Made by a program: the position numbers and the translations under genes. Of a DNA stretch of 64,000 nt, positions 45,688-55,259 are shown piece by piece (positions within the stretch are counted from its first letter, which is position 1; each line of letters opens with the position of its first letter). The notes under the pieces are model-generated. The model searched no databases, had not been told where the DNA came from, and was given only the letters and a program-made list of their open reading frames with translations. The DNA comes from Xenophilus aerolatus (GTDB lineage Bacteria; Pseudomonadota; Gammaproteobacteria; Burkholderiales; Burkholderiaceae_C). The stretch covers positions 1 to 64,000 of the forward strand of contig QAIB01000011.1 of assembly GCA_030418545.1 (NCBI GenBank), written 5' to 3'.

Positions 45688-46140
45688 ATGACCCTCGAAG
45701 CCATCCTCGCCTACCTGCACCTGCTGGCCATCCTGACGATGGTCGTCTTCATCGCCAGCGAGGCGGCGCTGTGCCGCGTGGAGTGGCTCAATGCGAAGGT
45801 GGTCGAGCGCCTCGCGCGGGTGGACATGGTCTACGGCATCGCCGCCATGGCCGTGCTGGCCACCGGCATCGTGCGAACCGTGTGGGGCGTGAAGGGCACG
45901 GCCTGGTACTGGACCAACCCCTTGCTGCACGTGAAGTTCACGCTCTTCGTCATCGTCGGCGTGATCTCGATCTTCCCGACGCTCACCTACCTGCGCTGGC
46001 GCAAGCAGCTGCGCGCCACGGGCGCGCTGCCCGCCGAGGCCGAGGTGAAGAAGACGCGCAAGCTGGTGATGGTGCAGGCGCACCTGATCGCGGTGATCCC
46101 GCTGTTCGCCGTCTTCCTCGCGCGCGGCTTCGGAAAGTAG
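45688..46140 (+). CDS. DUF2214 membrane protein
   Basis: 150 residues opening MTLEAILAYLHLLAILTMVV. Four membrane segments, with the conserved blocks YLHLLAILTMVVFIASEAAL, RVDMVYGIAAMAVLATGIVR and KFTLFVIVGVISIFPTLTYL. A widespread inner-membrane family of unknown role. It is followed by a good terminator. Confidence 0.8.
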   Translation: MTLEAILAYLHLLAILTMVVFIASEAALCRVEWLNAKVVERLARVDMVYGIAAMAVLATGIVRTVWGVKGTAWYWTNPLLHVKFTLFVIVGVISIFPTLTYLRWRKQLRATGALPAEAEVKKTRKLVMVQAHLIAVIPLFAVFLARGFGK

Positions 46141-46170
46141 CTCGGCCCCTCCGCGAAGCGGCCTGAAGGA

Positions 46171-46200
46171 CAAAGCCCCGCAGGTGCGGGGCTTTGTTTT
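46171..46200 (+). terminator. rho-independent terminator
   Basis: CAAAGCCCCGC, AGGT loop, GCGGGGCTTTG, then TTTT: an 11 bp perfect stem 30 bases after the DUF2214 stop. Confidence 0.88.
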
Positions 46201-46216
46201 CTCCTTGGCGAAGCCG

Positions 46217-46570
46217 TTACGCCGCCTTGTTGCTCAGGCACTCCTTCATGAAGGCCTTGCGGGCGTCGCCCTTGAGTTCCTTGGCCTTGGGATCGGCGTT
46301 GCAGGTCTTCATCTTGGTCTGCTGCTTTTCCTGCTTGCTGGCCGACAGGCACTCCTTCATGAAGGCCTTGCGCTCGTCGCCCTTGAGTTCCTTGGCCTTG
46401 GGGTCGGCATTGCAGGTGGCCATCTTGCCTTGCTGGGCGGTGGGCGCCTTGGCCGGTGCTGCCGCTGCAGGCGCGGCCGCCGGCGCTGCGGCGGCAGGTG
46501 CCGTGGTCTGCGCCATGGCGTTGAAGGACAGGGCGGCGCCCAGTGCGATCAGGGAGAGGAGCTTTTTCAT
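46217..46570 (-). CDS. PsiF-repeat exported protein
   Basis: 117 residues from the ATG at 46570 (MKKLLSLIALGAALSFNAMA), Sec signal peptide, then an Ala/Pro-rich linker and two PsiF units (CNADPKAKELKGDERKAFMK and CNADPKAKELKGDARKAFMK). The DNA of the two units is nearly identical, offset by exactly 111 bp (37 codons). PsiF is a phosphate-starvation-induced family of unknown role. The recent duplication is the notable point. Confidence 0.85.
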   Translation of the reverse strand: MKKLLSLIALGAALSFNAMAQTTAPAAAAPAAAPAAAAPAKAPTAQQGKMATCNADPKAKELKGDERKAFMKECLSASKQEKQQTKMKTCNADPKAKELKGDARKAFMKECLSNKAA

Positions 46571-46743
46571 GGTGTGTGTTTCCTGAGCAGGGTGGTGAAA
46601 AAAGTGACGGTTCCCTTCAGGCACCTGCCGCTGGCCGGCGCCGGGCCCGGAGTCGGACCTCGGCCTCTAACGTACCGCAGGCGCGCCCGGCTGACATCCT
46701 CCCCGCGCGGCGCCTGCGGGTTTGCCCCCGATAAAATCCGTCG

Positions 46744-48420
46744 ATGCTTACAGTCAAACAGGAGCTGCTGGCCGACCTGGGCCAGGCGCTCGAGGCCCTC
46801 GAGCCGGGCGCCGGCAGCCGCGCCGCCTTCGAATCGCCCAAGGTCGCCGCGCACGGCGACTTCGCCTGCACCGCGGCGATGCAGCTCGCCAAGCCGCTCA
46901 AGAAGAACCCCCGCCAGCTCGGCGAGGCCCTGCGCGAGGACCTGCTCGCCCGCCCGGCCTTCCAGCGCTGGGTCGATGCGATCGAGATCGCCGGGCCCGG
47001 CTTCCTCAACATCCGCCTCAAGCCCGCCGCCAAGCAGCAGGTGGTGCGCGAGGTGCTCGAGGCCGGTGCCGGCTTCGGCCGCAAGCCGGCCGCCTCGGGC
47101 GGCAAGGTGCTGGTCGAATTCGTCTCGGCCAACCCGACCGGCCCGCTGCACGTGGGCCACGGCCGCCAGGCCGCGCTGGGCGATGCGATCTGCAACCTGC
47201 TCGACGCACAGGGCGCGCAGGTGTGGCGCGAGTTCTATTACAACGACGCCGGCGTCCAGATCCATACCCTGGCCAACAGCACGCAGCTGCGCGCGCGCGG
47301 CTTCAAGCCCGGCGACCCCGAATGGCCCGAGCAGGCCTACAACGGCGACTACATCGCCGACATCGCGGCCGACTTCCTGGCGAAGAAGACCGTCAAGTCC
47401 GACGACCGGGAGTACACGGCCAGCGGCGACGTGAACGACCTCGATTCGATCCGCCAGTTCGCGGTCGCCTATCTGCGCCACGAGCAGGACCTGGACCTGC
47501 AGGCCTTCCAGGTGCGCTTCGACAACTACTACCTCGAGTCCAGCCTGTACACCAGCGGCCGCGTCGAGGCCACCGTGAACAAGCTCATCGCCGCCGGCAA
47601 GACCTACGAGCAGGATGGCGCCCTGTGGCTGAAGTCGACCGAGTACGGCGACGACAAGGACCGCGTGATGCGCAAGGGCGACGGCACGTACACGTACTTC
47701 GTTCCCGACGTCGCCTACCACCTGGCCAAGTGGGAGCGCGGCTTCCACCGCGTGGTCAACATCCAGGGCACCGACCACCACGGCACCATCGCGCGCGTGC
47801 GCGCCGGCCTGCAGGCGGTCGGCGAAGGCATCCCCGAGGGTTACCCCGACTACGTGCTGCACACCATGGTGCGGGTGATGCGCGGCAGCGAGGAGGTCAA
47901 GATCTCCAAGCGCGCCGGCAGCTACGTCACCCTGCGCGACCTGATCGAGTGGACCAGCACCGACGCGGTGCGCTTCTTCCTGCTCAGCCGCAAGCCCGAC
48001 ACCGAGTACACCTTCGACGTCGACCTGGCGGTGCAGAAGAACAACGACAACCCGGTGTACTACGTGCAGTACGCGCATGCGCGCATCTGCTCGGTGCTCG
48101 ACAAGGAAGGCACCGACCCGGCCGTGCTGAAGGACGTCGACCTCGCGCCCCTGGCGACCGAGGCGGCGCAGCCGCTCATGCTGCTGCTGGCCAGGTACCC
48201 CGACATGCTGGCGGCCGCCGCGCGCGACTTCGCGCCGCACGACGTCACCTTCTACCTGCGCGAACTGGCCGCGGCCTACCACAGCTACTACGACGCCGAG
48301 CGCATCCTGGTCGAGGACGAAGCCGTGAAGAAGGCCCGGCTGGCCCTGGTCGCCGCCACCGCACAGGTGCTGCACAATGGCCTGGCGGTGCTCGGCGTGA
48401 GCGCACCGCGCAAGATGTGA
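46744..48420 (+). CDS. argS: arginyl-tRNA synthetase
   Basis: 558 residues opening [20 protein letters not shown]. It charges tRNA-Arg. Class I motifs: [20 protein letters not shown] (HVGH at 136-139) and the KMSKS-like [11 protein letters not shown] (386-390). The C-terminal DALR-type domain contains the anticodon helices. Length is normal. Confidence 0.97.
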   Translation: MLTVKQELLADLGQALEALEPGAGSRAAFESPKVAAHGDFACTAAMQLAKPLKKNPRQLGEALREDLLARPAFQRWVDAIEIAGPGFLNIRLKPAAKQQVVREVLEAGAGFGRKPAASGGKVLVEFVSANPTGPLHVGHGRQAALGDAICNLLDAQGAQVWREFYYNDAGVQIHTLANSTQLRARGFKPGDPEWPEQAYNGDYIADIAADFLAKKTVKSDDREYTASGDVNDLDSIRQFAVAYLRHEQDLDLQAFQVRFDNYYLESSLYTSGRVEATVNKLIAAGKTYEQDGALWLKSTEYGDDKDRVMRKGDGTYTYFVPDVAYHLAKWERGFHRVVNIQGTDHHGTIARVRAGLQAVGEGIPEGYPDYVLHTMVRVMRGSEEVKISKRAGSYVTLRDLIEWTSTDAVRFFLLSRKPDTEYTFDVDLAVQKNNDNPVYYVQYAHARICSVLDKEGTDPAVLKDVDLAPLATEAAQPLMLLLARYPDMLAAAARDFAPHDVTFYLRELAAAYHSYYDAERILVEDEAVKKARLALVAATAQVLHNGLAVLGVSAPRKM

Positions 48421-48433
48421 GCCATTACCACCC

Positions 48434-49129
48434 ATGAGAAGCAGACAAAGAGGGAATTTCGTCATCGGCCTGATCGTGGGCGTCGTGCTGGGGCTCGGCG
48501 TGGCCCTCGGCGTGGCGGTCTACGTGACCAAGGTGCCGATCCCGTTCGTCACCAAGAACCAGCCGCGCGGCGCCGACCAGGACGAGGCCGAGGCCCGCAA
48601 GAACCGCGACTGGGACCCGAACTCCCCGCTGGCCGGCAAGCCGCAGGCCCCGCGCACCCCGCCGCAGCCGATCGCACCGGCACCGGCCCCCACGGCCCCG
48701 GCCGTCGCGGGCGCGCCCGCGAGCACCGGCACGCTCAATGCGCCGGCCCCGGCGCCGGTCGTGGTGGCACCCAAGCCGGCCACGGCGCCGTCCACCTCGA
48801 CCGATCCGCTGGGCGACTTCGCGCGCTCGCGCGCCGGCGGCAACCCGCCGTCGACGACGGTCGCGTCGGCGCCGCCGACCACCGGGCCCGATCCCTTCGT
48901 GTACTTCGTGCAGGCCGGCGCCTTCCGCACCAACGACGACGCCGAGGCGCAGCGCGCCAAGCTGTCGCTGATGGGCGTCGAGGCCAAGGTCACCGAGCGC
49001 GAGCAGGCCGGTCGCACGGTCTTCCGCGTGCGCGCCGGCCCGTTCAACAAGAAGGACGACGCCGACCGCCTGAAGGACCGCCTGGACGGCGGCGGCTTCG
49101 ATGCGGCGCTGGTCCGTGTCCAGCGCTGA
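48434..49129 (+). CDS. SPOR-domain protein, FtsN-like
   Basis: 231 residues. Short cytoplasmic start MRSRQRGNFV, one membrane segment (about 9-31), a Pro/Ala-rich periplasmic linker and a SPOR domain at about 155-231 (FVYFVQAGAFRTNDDAEAQR, VFRVRAGPFNKKDDADRLKD). SPOR domains bind septal peptidoglycan and FtsN triggers division-wall synthesis. It follows argS by 13 bp and precedes dsbA, an arrangement I recall in this group. Confidence 0.88.
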   Translation: MRSRQRGNFVIGLIVGVVLGLGVALGVAVYVTKVPIPFVTKNQPRGADQDEAEARKNRDWDPNSPLAGKPQAPRTPPQPIAPAPAPTAPAVAGAPASTGTLNAPAPAPVVVAPKPATAPSTSTDPLGDFARSRAGGNPPSTTVASAPPTTGPDPFVYFVQAGAFRTNDDAEAQRAKLSLMGVEAKVTEREQAGRTVFRVRAGPFNKKDDADRLKDRLDGGGFDAALVRVQR

Positions 49130-49250
49130 GCTTTACCGTTCTTTATGCGGCGCCCGTGCTCTGCTGCGGGCGCGGCCCCGTTGATGAAGGCGGGCGGGAA
49201 CTCCCCGCCGCGCCCGCGCTCTGTCAGCAGCCCTCTAGAAAGCATTCCAA

Positions 49251-49898
49251 ATGAAACGTCGTGACTTTTCGATCGCCACCGCCGCCGCGGTGTCGCTGCT
49301 GCCGCTGGCCGGCACCGTCCATGCGCAGGGCGGCTTCGCCGCCGGCAAGGACTACATCGTGCTCGGCAAGCCCGCGCCGGTCGACGCCCCGGCCGGCAAG
49401 GTCGAGGTGGTGGAGTTCTTCTCGTACAACTGCCCGCACTGCGCGGCCTTCGAGCCGCAGCTCGAGGCCTGGGTCAAGACCCTGCCCGCCAACGTCAGCT
49501 TCCGCCGCATCCCGGTGCCCTTCGTGGGCAACGACGTCGAGGCCAAGCAGAAGATGTACTACACGCTGGAAGCGCTGGGCAAGGTCGACGAGTTCCAGAT
49601 GAAGATCTTCCAGGCCATCCACCAGGAGCGCCAGCGCCTGTTCGGCGACGACGCCATCCTGGCCTGGGCCGAGAAGCAGCCCGGCCTGGATGCGAAGAAG
49701 TTCGCCGACACTTACAAGTCCTTCGGCGTGGCCGGCAAGGCCAAGCGCGCGACGCAGATGACCGACGCCTACAAGGTGGGCGGGGTGCCCGCGCTGGGCG
49801 TGGCGGGCCGCTGGTACGTCGATGGCGAGACCGCGGGCTCGCTGAGCCGTGCGCTGCAGGTGACCGACGCCCTGATCGCCCAGGCGAAGAAGGGCTGA
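49251..49898 (+). CDS. dsbA: periplasmic thiol:disulfide oxidoreductase DsbA
   Basis: 215 residues. Signal peptide with a twin-Arg-like MKRRDFSIATAAAVSLL start. Thioredoxin fold with CPHC at 61-64 and cis-Pro in GGVPALGVAG near residue 184. It introduces disulfides into exported proteins, with DsbB as usual partner (not in the window). A terminator follows. Confidence 0.93.
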   Translation: MKRRDFSIATAAAVSLLPLAGTVHAQGGFAAGKDYIVLGKPAPVDAPAGKVEVVEFFSYNCPHCAAFEPQLEAWVKTLPANVSFRRIPVPFVGNDVEAKQKMYYTLEALGKVDEFQMKIFQAIHQERQRLFGDDAILAWAEKQPGLDAKKFADTYKSFGVAGKAKRATQMTDAYKVGGVPALGVAGRWYVDGETAGSLSRALQVTDALIAQAKKG

Positions 49899-49940
49899 TC
49901 CGGCCTCCGGTGGGCGCGTTGGCGCGCTGCCGTCGCCCGC

Positions 49941-49967
49941 AAGCCCGCTCCGGCGGGCTTTCGTTCT
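49941..49967 (+). terminator. terminator after dsbA
   Basis: AAGCCCGC, TCCG loop, GCGGGCTT, then TCGTTCTT: an 8 bp stem with a weak T-rich tail, 42 bases after the dsbA stop. Confidence 0.7.
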
Positions 49968-50022
49968 TGGGCATAGCGATGTCCGCAGGCCGGCATACAA
50001 TGCCAGCAAGTTTCGTGCCTCT

Positions 50023-50736
50023 ATGACACACCGCGTTCCGTCCTCCCCCCTTTCCCTTCGTCGCCTCACCCGCACCGCCCTGTGCGTGCTCGCCCTGGCT
50101 GCCGCCGTCGGCGCCCACGCCGAGAAGGCCGACCGGACCAAGCCGATGAACATCGAGGCCGACTCGATGCGCTACGACGACCTCAAGCAGACCAGCGTCT
50201 TCACCGGCCGCGTGGTGGTCACCAAGGGCACGATCATCATCCGGGGCGCGCGCATCGACGTGCGCCAGGACCCGGACGGCTACCAGTACGGCGTGGTCAC
50301 CGCCGCGCCCGGCCAGCGCGCCTACTACAAGCAGAAGCGCGACGCCGGCCCGGACGAGTGGATCGAGGGCGAGTCGGAGGTCATCGAATACGACGGCCGC
50401 GCCGACAACGTGAAGTTCATCCGCCGCGCCGTGATGCGCCGCCTGATCGGCGCGACGGTGAACGACGAGACCACCGGCCCGCTGATCGTCTACGACCAGA
50501 GCAACGACACCTTCACCGTCAACGGCGCACCGCTGCCGCCCGACGCCAGCGTGTCGACCGGCCAGCCCGGCAGCCGCGTGCGCGCCATCCTCACGCCCAA
50601 GGCCGCCGGGGCCGGCGCCGCGGCAGCCGGACGCAGCCCGGCGCCCGCCGCCGCACCCGCGCCGGCGCCCGCCACACCGGCCGGCAAGGGCCTGCGGCCC
50701 AGCACCACGCTGGACAGCCAGGGATCGCGCCCGTGA
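50023..50736 (+). CDS. lptA: LPS export periplasmic protein LptA
   Basis: 237 residues with a signal peptide ([17 protein letters not shown]), then the OstA-like jellyroll domain [20 protein letters not shown] and [20 protein letters not shown]. The C-terminal 45 residues are Pro/Ala-rich. It shuttles LPS across the periplasm. It overlaps lptB by four bases (GTGA). Confidence 0.93.
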   Translation: MTHRVPSSPLSLRRLTRTALCVLALAAAVGAHAEKADRTKPMNIEADSMRYDDLKQTSVFTGRVVVTKGTIIIRGARIDVRQDPDGYQYGVVTAAPGQRAYYKQKRDAGPDEWIEGESEVIEYDGRADNVKFIRRAVMRRLIGATVNDETTGPLIVYDQSNDTFTVNGAPLPPDASVSTGQPGSRVRAILTPKAAGAGAAAAGRSPAPAAAPAPAPATPAGKGLRPSTTLDSQGSRP

Positions 50737-51527
50737 TCGAGGCGGTGATTCCCGGGGCCGACAAGGGGGTGGCCGGCAGCCGCCTGGAGGCGCGCGGCCT
50801 GCAGAAGACCTACGGCAGCCGCAAGGTCGTCAAGGACGTCTCGCTCGACGTGCAGAAGGGCGAAGTGGTCGGGCTGCTGGGCCCCAACGGCGCGGGCAAG
50901 ACCACCTCGTTCTACATGATCGTGGGCCTGGTGCGGGCCGACGCCGGCGAGATCACCATCGACGGCGAACCGATCGCCCACATGCCCATCCACCGCCGCG
51001 CGCGCATGGGCCTGTCGTACCTGCCGCAGGAGGCCTCGATCTTCCGCAAGCTCAGCGTCGAGGAGAACGTGCGCGCCGTGCTGGAACTGCAGACCGAGAC
51101 CGACGAGCGCGGCCGCGCGGTGCCCTTGCCCAAGGCGCGCATCGAGGAGCGCCTGTCGGAACTGCTGGCCGACCTGCGGGTGGACCACCTGCGCGATTCG
51201 CCGGCGCTGGCGCTGTCGGGCGGCGAACGCCGCCGCGTCGAGATCGCACGCGCGCTGGCCACGCAGCCGCGCTTCATCCTGCTGGACGAGCCCTTTGCCG
51301 GCATCGACCCGATCGCGGTGATCGAGATCCAGCGGATCATCAGCTTCCTCAAGGAGCGCGGCATCGGCGTGCTCATCACCGACCACAACGTGCGTGAGAC
51401 GCTGGGCATCTGCGACCACGCCTTCATCATCAGCGACGGGCAAGTGCTGGCACAAGGCACGCCATCGGAGATCGTCGACAACGCCGAGGTACGCCGCGTG
51501 TACCTAGGCGAGCACTTCCGAATGTGA
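50733..51527 (+). CDS. lptB: LPS export ABC ATPase LptB
   Basis: 264 residues starting at GTG 50733, which overlaps the lptA stop. Walker [10 protein letters not shown] (about 50-58), Q-loop PQEAS, signature [10 protein letters not shown], Walker [14 protein letters not shown] and H-loop [10 protein letters not shown]. It powers LptFG extraction of LPS. lptA-lptB-rpoN is the standard order. Confidence 0.97.
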   Translation: MIEAVIPGADKGVAGSRLEARGLQKTYGSRKVVKDVSLDVQKGEVVGLLGPNGAGKTTSFYMIVGLVRADAGEITIDGEPIAHMPIHRRARMGLSYLPQEASIFRKLSVEENVRAVLELQTETDERGRAVPLPKARIEERLSELLADLRVDHLRDSPALALSGGERRRVEIARALATQPRFILLDEPFAGIDPIAVIEIQRIISFLKERGIGVLITDHNVRETLGICDHAFIISDGQVLAQGTPSEIVDNAEVRRVYLGEHFRM

Positions 51528-51594
51528 CCGGGGTCGGCATGCCGATTTCGCTCGTGACCGACTGGCCTTTGGACCCGGTGGGAGGCGTTGCTTC

Positions 51595-53190
51595 GTGAAG
51601 CAAGGCCTGTCGCTGCGCGTCTCGCAGCACCTCGCGCTCACGCCGCAATTGCAGCAGTCGATCCGGCTGCTGCAGCTGTCCACGCTCGAACTCAGCCAGG
51701 AAGTCGAGCAGATGCTCGACGACAACCCTTTTCTCGAACGCCTGAACGAGGAGGCGCCGCGCGAGGAGTTCGGCGTCGAGGCGGCCGACACGCCCGCGCC
51801 GCGCGAAGAGCGCGAGGATGCCGGCGAGTTGGCTACCAGTTCCATGGCTACTTCCGCGGACGGGACGGGCGCTGCAGGCCAGAATGACACCGAGTCCACG
51901 GTGTCCGACGCGGTCGAGGGCGAACCCTCCGAGCCCGACTGGGACGGCGACGGCACCGTCGACCTCGCGCCCGACGATTCCGAGTGGGGCGGCGACGCGC
52001 CGGCCCGCAACAACAACGCCGGCGACGACGAGCGCGCCGATGCGACCGAGCTGGCGCGCAGCCAGGAGTCGCTGCAGGCCTTCCTGCACCGCCAGGCCCT
52101 GTCGCTGCGCCTGTCGCCCGAGGACTCGGCCGCGCTGCGCTTCCTGATCGAATCGCTCAACGACGATGGCTACCTCGAGGACTCGCTGCCCGCGCTGGCC
52201 TCGGGCCTGGCCGGCGACGACAACGACCAGTTCGACGACCTGGTGCACCACTTCCAGGTCGCGCTGGGCCTGCTGCAGAGCCTGGAGCCGGTGGGCGTGG
52301 GCGCGCGCGACCTGGGCGAGTGCCTGGCGATCCAGCTGCGCGCCGGCGCCGAGGACGACGAGGGCGACCCCGAAGCCGCCGACGTGCGCAAGGTGGCCCT
52401 GGCCATCTGCAAGCAGCCGATGGAGCTGCTGGCCAAGCGCGACTTCCGGCGCCTGGCCACGCTGACGCGCAGCACCGAGGACGAGGTGCGCCAGGCCATG
52501 CAGCTCATTGCGCGGCTCGAGCCCAAGCCGGGCCGGCGCTTCGTCGACGTCGAGCGCAACATCGTCGTGCCCGACGTGATCGTCACCAAGACCGGGCGCG
52601 GCACGAACATCAAGTTCCGGGTGCAGCTCAACCCCGACGTGATGCCGCGGCTGCGGGTGCACGACATCTACGCCGGCGCGCTCAAGTCGCACAAGGGCGA
52701 AGGCAGCCAGGCGCTGAGCCAGCGGCTGCAGGAGGCGCGCTGGTTCATCAAGAACATCCAGCAGCGCTTCGACACCATCCTGCGCGTGTCCAACGCCATC
52801 GTCGAACGGCAGAAGAACTTCTTCGTGCACGGCGAGCTGGCCATGCGGCCGCTGGTGCTGCGCGAGATCGCCGACGAGCTGGGCCTGCACGAGTCCACCA
52901 TCAGCCGCGTGACCACCGCGAAGTACATGGCCACGCCTTTCGGCACGGTGGAGCTCAAGTACTTCTTCGGCTCCGCGCTGGGCACCGAGACCGGCGGCAA
53001 CGCGTCGAGCACGGCAGTGCGCGCGCTCATCAAGCAGTTCGTCGGCTCCGAGAACACGAAGAAGCCGCTGTCGGACAGCCAGATCTCCGAGATGCTCAAG
53101 GAGCAGGGCATCGAGTGCGCGCGCCGCACGGTGGCCAAGTACCGCGAGGCCCTGCGCATCGCGCCGGCGAACCTGCGCAAGGCCCTGTAG
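51595..53190 (+). CDS. rpoN: RNA polymerase sigma-54 factor
   Basis: 531 residues from GTG 51595 (KQGLSLRVSQHLALTPQLQQ). Region I is Gln/Leu rich; an acidic, variable region II covers about 60-150; region III includes the core-binding part and the RpoN box ARRTVAKYREAL at 508-519. It directs RNA polymerase to -24/-12 promoters with an enhancer protein. The repeat at 51831-51890 codes for residues about 79-99 within the acidic region. Confidence 0.96.
   Translation: MKQGLSLRVSQHLALTPQLQQSIRLLQLSTLELSQEVEQMLDDNPFLERLNEEAPREEFGVEAADTPAPREEREDAGELATSSMATSADGTGAAGQNDTESTVSDAVEGEPSEPDWDGDGTVDLAPDDSEWGGDAPARNNNAGDDERADATELARSQESLQAFLHRQALSLRLSPEDSAALRFLIESLNDDGYLEDSLPALASGLAGDDNDQFDDLVHHFQVALGLLQSLEPVGVGARDLGECLAIQLRAGAEDDEGDPEAADVRKVALAICKQPMELLAKRDFRRLATLTRSTEDEVRQAMQLIARLEPKPGRRFVDVERNIVVPDVIVTKTGRGTNIKFRVQLNPDVMPRLRVHDIYAGALKSHKGEGSQALSQRLQEARWFIKNIQQRFDTILRVSNAIVERQKNFFVHGELAMRPLVLREIADELGLHESTISRVTTAKYMATPFGTVELKYFFGSALGTETGGNASSTAVRALIKQFVGSENTKKPLSDSQISEMLKEQGIECARRTVAKYREALRIAPANLRKAL
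51831..51890 (+). repeat. 55-60 bp dispersed repeat, in-frame copy in rpoN
   Basis: GGCTACCAGTTCCATGGCTA at the left and GACGGGCGCTGCAGGCCAGA at the right match the family pattern, with more drift than the leuS copy. It lies in region II of sigma-54, which tolerates length change. Confidence 0.6.
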
Positions 53191-53205
53191 GGCGGGGGGT
53201 ACGGG

Positions 53206-53333
53206 ATCGGACTTCCGTACGCGAAGGACGCGAAAACTTCGCGAAAGTCGCAAAAGAACAGCCCAAAAAATCTTCGGCTTCTTTCGCGTTCGTTGTGGAA
53301 GCTTTGCGCCTTTCGCGTACGGATACATCCGAT
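53206..53333. repeat. hairpin repeat element, copy 3
   Basis: ATCGGA (53206-53211) pairs with TCCGAT (53328-53333), and CCGTACGCGAA (53215-53225) with TTCGCGTACGG (53312-53322). It lies between the converging rpoN and histidine kinase genes. Confidence 0.75.
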
Positions 53334-53380
53334 GGACCGGGTCCAAATCGCCGCGCAACGACCGCCCCGCTGACGCGTTG

Positions 53381-53398
53381 GCCATCGATTTGATGGCG
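53381..53398. repeat. 18 bp palindrome, degenerate copy
   Basis: GCCATCGATTTGATGGCG, related to the copies at 17541 and 32707, 8 bp before the kinase stop. Confidence 0.5.
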
Positions 53399-53405
53399 AC
53401 GCTGC

Positions 53406-55175
53406 TCAGCCCGCCCGCGCCAGCACCGCGCGCAGCGCTGCGGGCTGCACCGGCTTGCGCAGGGCGTGCCAGCCGCGCGCGAGGGCGTGTGACTGCGTGG
53501 CCTCGTCGATGTCGGCCGAGACCAGCGCGATGACCAGGCCCGGCCGGTGCGCCTGCAGCCGCTCGGCCAGTGCCACGCCGTCGAGCTCGCCTGGCAGCCG
53601 GATGTCGCACAGCGCGACCTGGATGCGGCGCAGGTCGGCCAGCGCCAGCGCTTCGGCCGCGCTGGCGTAGACCTGGGGCTGCGCCGACCACTGCCGCAGC
53701 AGTGCGACGAGGCTGGCCGCGACCACGGCGTTGTCCTCCACCACCAGCACTTCGATGCCGGGACGCAGTGCCTGCGGCGGCGTGGCGGCGACCGTCGGGC
53801 TCTGCCGCAGCGCGGGCCGGTCGGCCACGGGCGCATCGGCCGGCGCCGCGGGCACGGTGAAGCCGAACACCGCACCCCGCCCGGCCGCGGAGCGCAGCGT
53901 GATCACGAGATGGAGCCGATCGGCCAGGCGTCGCACCACGCCCAGGCCCAACCCATGGCCGCGCTGCAGGTTGCGCTCGGCATTGCCCACCTGCTCGAAA
54001 TCGCCGAAGACGCGCGCCTGCGCCTCGGGCGCGATGCCGATGCCGCCGTCGCGCACCTCCACGCGCCACGCGCCCGCACGGCGACGCGCCGCCAGCAGGA
54101 TGCGCCCGCGCGGCGCGAACTTGACGGCGTTGTCGACCAGGTTGGCCAGGATACGGCGCAGCGCGACGGCGTCGCTCCAGGCCGTGGCGTCCGCCGGGCA
54201 GCGCACGTGGATGCGCGTGCCGCCGGCCTGCCGCGCGACTTCGGCCAGCAGTGGAGCGAGCGGCACCGCGGCACGCACCAGCGCCTCGACGCCGGCCTCG
54301 ATGCGGCCGATCTCCAGCAACTGGTGGGTCAGTGTTTCCAGCGCGGCCTGGGCGTCGGCCAGCGCGGCGACCGTGCCCTGCACCGCCGCGGTGGGCGCGC
54401 CCTGGTCCAGCTGTTCGCGCAGCACCGCCGTCTGCAGGCCGATCGCCATGACCGGCTGGCGCAGGTCGTGGTTGGCGGCAGAGAAGAAGCGCAGCCGCTC
54501 GGCCTGCGCCTGCTGCGAATCGCGCAGGCCGGCCAGGGCCTGCTCGCGCAGCGCATGGGCGTTCAGGCGCAGGCCGATGTTCTCCTCGAGCTGGCGGTTG
54601 TGGCTGCCCACCTGCTTGAGCATCAGCGCCAGCAGCAGCACGCCCAGCAGGGCCACCGCCACCATCGGCGGCGCGCCGAAGGCCAGGCCCATGGCGATCA
54701 CCGGCGCCATCAGCAGCGTGATGGCCAGCCGCACCGCCGGCGTGTGGAAGGACACCGAGAAGGCCGACGACAGCGTCATGCCCATCACGATCAGGCCCAG
54801 CAGCAGCTGCTGCATGGGGTCGGCGGCATTGAAGAGCAGCACGCCCGCCAGGCCGTGCGCCGCCTCCCAGACGCCGGTGCGCAGCGTGTGGATGCGCTGC
54901 GCGCGGCGCAGGGTGTCGGGCGTGAGCGTCTCCGGCACGCGCTGCGGGAAATAGCCGCGCATCACCGTCACCGCCGCGATGCCGGTCAGCCACAGCGCCG
55001 CCCGCACGGGCGAGTACAGCCAGCCGAAGATCACCGCCACGCCGGCGTTGAGCAGGAACTGCACCGCCAGGATGGGCCCCAGCGGCCGGGTGCTCAGCCG
55101 CAGCACCTCGCACTCGACCAGGAAGCGGTCCGCGGCGGCGTCGGTGGGCGAGGAGGAGGGCTCGGCGGTGCGCAT
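53406..55175 (-). CDS. hybrid sensor histidine kinase/response regulator
   Basis: 589 residues from the ATG at 55175. Five to six N-terminal membrane segments lie in residues 25-200. The dimer/phosphoacceptor motif FFSAANHDLRQP has His at about 236; the ATPase has NLVDNAVKFA (N box), DGGIGIAPE (G1) and GHGLGLGVVRR (G2). The C-terminal receiver has VLVVEDNAVV, phospho-Asp in CDIRLPG (about 524) and Lys in LRKPV. The signal is unknown. No separate response regulator is adjacent, so output is probably through another protein. Confidence 0.9.
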   Translation of the reverse strand: MRTAEPSSSPTDAAADRFLVECEVLRLSTRPLGPILAVQFLLNAGVAVIFGWLYSPVRAALWLTGIAAVTVMRGYFPQRVPETLTPDTLRRAQRIHTLRTGVWEAAHGLAGVLLFNAADPMQQLLLGLIVMGMTLSSAFSVSFHTPAVRLAITLLMAPVIAMGLAFGAPPMVAVALLGVLLLALMLKQVGSHNRQLEENIGLRLNAHALREQALAGLRDSQQAQAERLRFFSAANHDLRQPVMAIGLQTAVLREQLDQGAPTAAVQGTVAALADAQAALETLTHQLLEIGRIEAGVEALVRAAVPLAPLLAEVARQAGGTRIHVRCPADATAWSDAVALRRILANLVDNAVKFAPRGRILLAARRRAGAWRVEVRDGGIGIAPEAQARVFGDFEQVGNAERNLQRGHGLGLGVVRRLADRLHLVITLRSAAGRGAVFGFTVPAAPADAPVADRPALRQSPTVAATPPQALRPGIEVLVVEDNAVVAASLVALLRQWSAQPQVYASAAEALALADLRRIQVALCDIRLPGELDGVALAERLQAHRPGLVIALVSADIDEATQSHALARGWHALRKPVQPAALRAVLARAG

Positions 55176-55259
55176 GGCGAGGGCTGTCGCACTATAGGGG
55201 AGCGGCCTGCGCGGCGCGTGCGGGGCGACAATGGCGGCTGCTCCCTTTGGCCGCCGCCC

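Noticed and set aside
49151-49173. GC-rich hairpin between the SPOR gene and dsbA
   Set aside because: The stem GCGCCCG/CGGGCGC lacks a T-run, so it is not called a terminator.
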